In this document: positions 62,266 to 64,000 of the stretch, one piece after another | Layout: the number at the start of each line of letters is the position of its first letter | Position numbering within the stretch: the first letter of the stretch is position 1 | Origin: Mucilaginibacter_A sp050954285 | GTDB lineage: Bacteria > Bacteroidota > Bacteroidia > Sphingobacteriales > Sphingobacteriaceae | Reading direction: 5' to 3' | Length of the DNA stretch: 64,000 nucleotides | NCBI GenBank assembly: GCA_050954285.1 | Contig: JBPBPL010000007.1 | Span: forward strand, 62,001 to 126,000 | The notes under the pieces: model-generated | What the model was told of the DNA's origin: nothing | The model's input: the letters and a program-made list of their open reading frames with translations, nothing else | Databases searched by the model: none | Position numbers and translations under genes: made by a program

Positions 62266-63714
62266 TTAAAACTCAGCATTTTTTGGAAAACGTGGAAAAG
62301 GAATCACGTCGCGGATATTGCCCATCCCGGTCACAAACTGCACCAAACGTTCAAAACCCAAACCAAAACCGGCATGTTCGCAGCTTCCAAAACGGCGCGT
62401 ATCCAAATACCAATCCAGTTCTTCTTTTGGGATGTTCATTTCGTCCATACGGCGTTCCAATTTGTCCAAACGTTCTTCGCGCTGTGAGCCGCCAACCATT
62501 TCGCCGATTCCAGGAAATAAAATATCCATCGCCCGAACAGTTTTGCGTCCAGCTGCATCCGGCTCATTCTGGCGCATATAAAACGCTTTGATTTCTGCCG
62601 GGTAATCGGTCAGAATTACTGGTTTTTTAAAATGTTTTTCTACCAGATAACGCTCATGTTCAGATTGTAAATCAGCGCCCCAATCTTCAATTAGATAATT
62701 GAATTTCTTCTTTTTATTTTGGGAAGAATTTTTCAGAATTTCAATTGCTTCCGTATAAGTCAATCGTTCAAAATCCTGATCCAGACAAAACTGCAATTTC
62801 TCCAGCAAACCCAAATCCAGGCGTTCATTTTGTGGTTTTTGTTTTTCTTCTTCGGCCAAACGTTGCGCTAAAAACTCCAGATCATCTGCATTTTTATCCA
62901 ATGCTTCTTTTATCACGTATTTTAACAAAGCTTCCGCTAGATTAGCGTTATCTTCCAGATCACAAAAAGCCATTTCCGGTTCAATCATCCAAAATTCGGC
63001 TAAGTGGCGCGTTGTATTGGAGTTTTCAGCACGAAAAGTTGGACCGAAAGTATAAATCTCGCTCAAAGCCATCGCACCCAATTCGCCTTCCAGCTGACCG
63101 GAAACGGTTAAATTAGTTGCTTTTCCGAAGAAATCTTCCTTGTAATCAACTTCGCCTTCTGCTGTTTTTGGAACTTGAGTTAAGTCGAAATTTGTTACGT
63201 GAAAAGTTTCACCTGCGCCTTCCGCATCCGAAGCGGTAATGATCGGCGTATTCAAATATACAAATCCACGCTCCTGAAAAAACTGGTGCACAGCAAACGC
63301 CAGCGTATTTCTCACCCTAAAAACAGCAGCAAAAGTGTTGGTGCGAAAACGTAAATGTGCGATTTCGCGCAAAAATTCTAGGCTGTGTTTTTTGGGTTGA
63401 AGCGGATATTTCTCCGGATCAGAATCGCCCAGAATTTCTATGGATGCTGCTTTTACCTCTACTTTTTGTCCTTTTCCAAGTGATGCAACCACTTGTCCGG
63501 TTATGCTGATGGCTGCGCCGGTAGTGATGCGTTTTAACAATGCCGGATCAGTATTTTCAAAATCAACTACAATTTGCAGGTTTTGATTGGTCGAACCATC
63601 ATTCAAAGCAATAAACTGGTTGTTGCGGAACGTGCGCACCCAGCCTTTTACTGTGGTTTCAAATCCGGTTTGTTCGCCTTGCAAAAGTGCCTTGATTTTT
63701 GTTCGCTGATTCAT
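62266..63714 (-). CDS. asnS: Asparaginyl-tRNA synthetase
   Basis: 482 residues. The OB-fold anticodon-binding domain comes first (KGWVRTFRNNQFIALNDGST), then class II motifs: VRNTLAFAVHQFFQERGFVYLNTP, TFGPTFRAENSNTTRHLAEFWMIEPE (motif 2) and LDTRRFGSCEHAGFGLGFERLVQF (motif 3). It charges tRNA-Asn. Dispersed copies in frame include 62901 (VIKEALDKN) and weaker ones at 63318 and 63444. Confidence 0.97.
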   Translation of the reverse strand: MNQRTKIKALLQGEQTGFETTVKGWVRTFRNNQFIALNDGSTNQNLQIVVDFENTDPALLKRITTGAAISITGQVVASLGKGQKVEVKAASIEILGDSDPEKYPLQPKKHSLEFLREIAHLRFRTNTFAAVFRVRNTLAFAVHQFFQERGFVYLNTPIITASDAEGAGETFHVTNFDLTQVPKTAEGEVDYKEDFFGKATNLTVSGQLEGELGAMALSEIYTFGPTFRAENSNTTRHLAEFWMIEPEMAFCDLEDNANLAEALLKYVIKEALDKNADDLEFLAQRLAEEEKQKPQNERLDLGLLEKLQFCLDQDFERLTYTEAIEILKNSSQNKKKKFNYLIEDWGADLQSEHERYLVEKHFKKPVILTDYPAEIKAFYMRQNEPDAAGRKTVRAMDILFPGIGEMVGGSQREERLDKLERRMDEMNIPKEELDWYLDTRRFGSCEHAGFGLGFERLVQFVTGMGNIRDVIPFPRFPKNAEF

Positions 63715-63866
63715 AAATACATCCTTTTTTGGAGCGGCGAAAATACGATTTATTCAGCACAGATAATTTCTGGTCTTGTATTTAAACAACAGCAAAATTG
63801 AAATCCATGTAAACAAAATTTTTTGGGGAGGGTTAGCAATTACAATCAGCATTAAACAATTTCTAT

Positions 63867-64000
63867 ATGAAAACTCAGTTCAACATAAAAACAAATTTTG
63901 CAAAAGGTCTAACCAAGTTTCACCTTATTTTTGGTACACTATTACTTGTATCAGCGAGTTTAGCATCTTGCAACAGCAATAGTAGTAATGGTGGAAAAAC
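63867..64000 (+). CDS. Lipoprotein, N-terminal part (partial)
   Basis: The frame from the ATG at 63867 runs 44 codons to the window edge without a stop. It encodes MKTQFNIKTNFAKGLTKF, a hydrophobic segment FGTLLLVSASLASC with lipobox SLASC, and a Ser/Asn/Gly start of the mature chain. The rest lies outside the window. The identity is unknown. Confidence 0.7.
   Translation, partial: MKTQFNIKTNFAKGLTKFHLIFGTLLLVSASLASCNSNSSNGGK

Noticed and set aside
937..62912. CRISPR array or classical transposon/MITE origin for the repeats
   Set aside because: Copies are isolated rather than regularly spaced arrays, have no terminal inverted repeats or target-site duplications that I can see, and often sit in frame inside conserved genes without apparent indels.
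937..62912. Promoter role for the AAATTTA part of the element
   Set aside because: It only loosely resembles TAnnTTTG, occurs in both orientations inside genes and at 3' ends, and does not sit consistently upstream of starts.

Overview
The window is a bacterial chromosome segment from a Bacteroidota, most likely Sphingobacteriaceae (Mucilaginibacter/Pedobacter-like). This rests on protein content: a SusC/SusD pair, a CarboxypepD_reg-type TonB-dependent receptor, an MG2-plus-plug protein, a DUF4369/TlpA thioredoxin, the miaB - sigma-54 regulator - lptE - secG block, and weak Shine-Dalgarno signals. No rRNA, tRNA, IS element, prophage or CRISPR array is visible. Almost everything is housekeeping or envelope biology, densely packed on both strands.

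Layout. 1-5.4 kb: the 5' end of carB, a TonB-C/MORN protein, an M13 peptidase, and a pnuC + nicotinamide riboside kinase salvage pair. 5.4-17.1 kb, mostly minus strand: TonB-dependent receptor, redoxin lipoprotein, Gfo/Idh/MocA and SDR oxidoreductases, DUF1345 and AI-2E membrane proteins, clpS, an MG2/plug surface protein, dcd. 17.1-24.6 kb, plus: PPTase, lipB, SusC/SusD and a GDSL lipoprotein. 24.6-33.3 kb: serine ammonia-lyase, then an RDD / SpoIIM / membrane / DUF4129 / DUF4350 / MoxR / DUF58 cluster. 33.6-41.3 kb, minus: groEL-groES, secG, an acidic TPR-like protein, lptE, sigma-54 regulator, miaB. 41.4-55.6 kb: AsmA-like protein, ilvE, universal stress protein, a phosphoserine phosphatase fused to a SerA remnant, a thioesterase, metE under a cobalamin riboswitch, an epimerase, an arginase-fold protein, a TlpA-like protein, DinB, purD. 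55.8-64 kb: secA, a SPOR protein, M20 amidohydrolase, a secreted protein, GNAT, asnS and the start of a lipoprotein.

The most unusual signal is a dispersed short element. By hand count there are about 60 exact copies (plus 15 or more near-copies) of ATRCT[TC or GT]TTTTA, in both orientations, roughly one per kilobase, usually followed 5-6 bp later by an AT-rich TAAATTTA or by the inverted core. Copies sit between genes and inside conserved genes. They form inverted pairs at gene ends, supply start and stop codons, and encode the same short peptides in unrelated proteins (DASFTGIKT in both LipB and a GNAT enzyme). The 5-kb SusC/SusD block has none. Density, two dialects, AT-rich flank, intragenic tolerance and terminator-like pairs resemble the DNA uptake sequences of Neisseriaceae and Pasteurellaceae. 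That function is inference only; other explanations are given in the findings.
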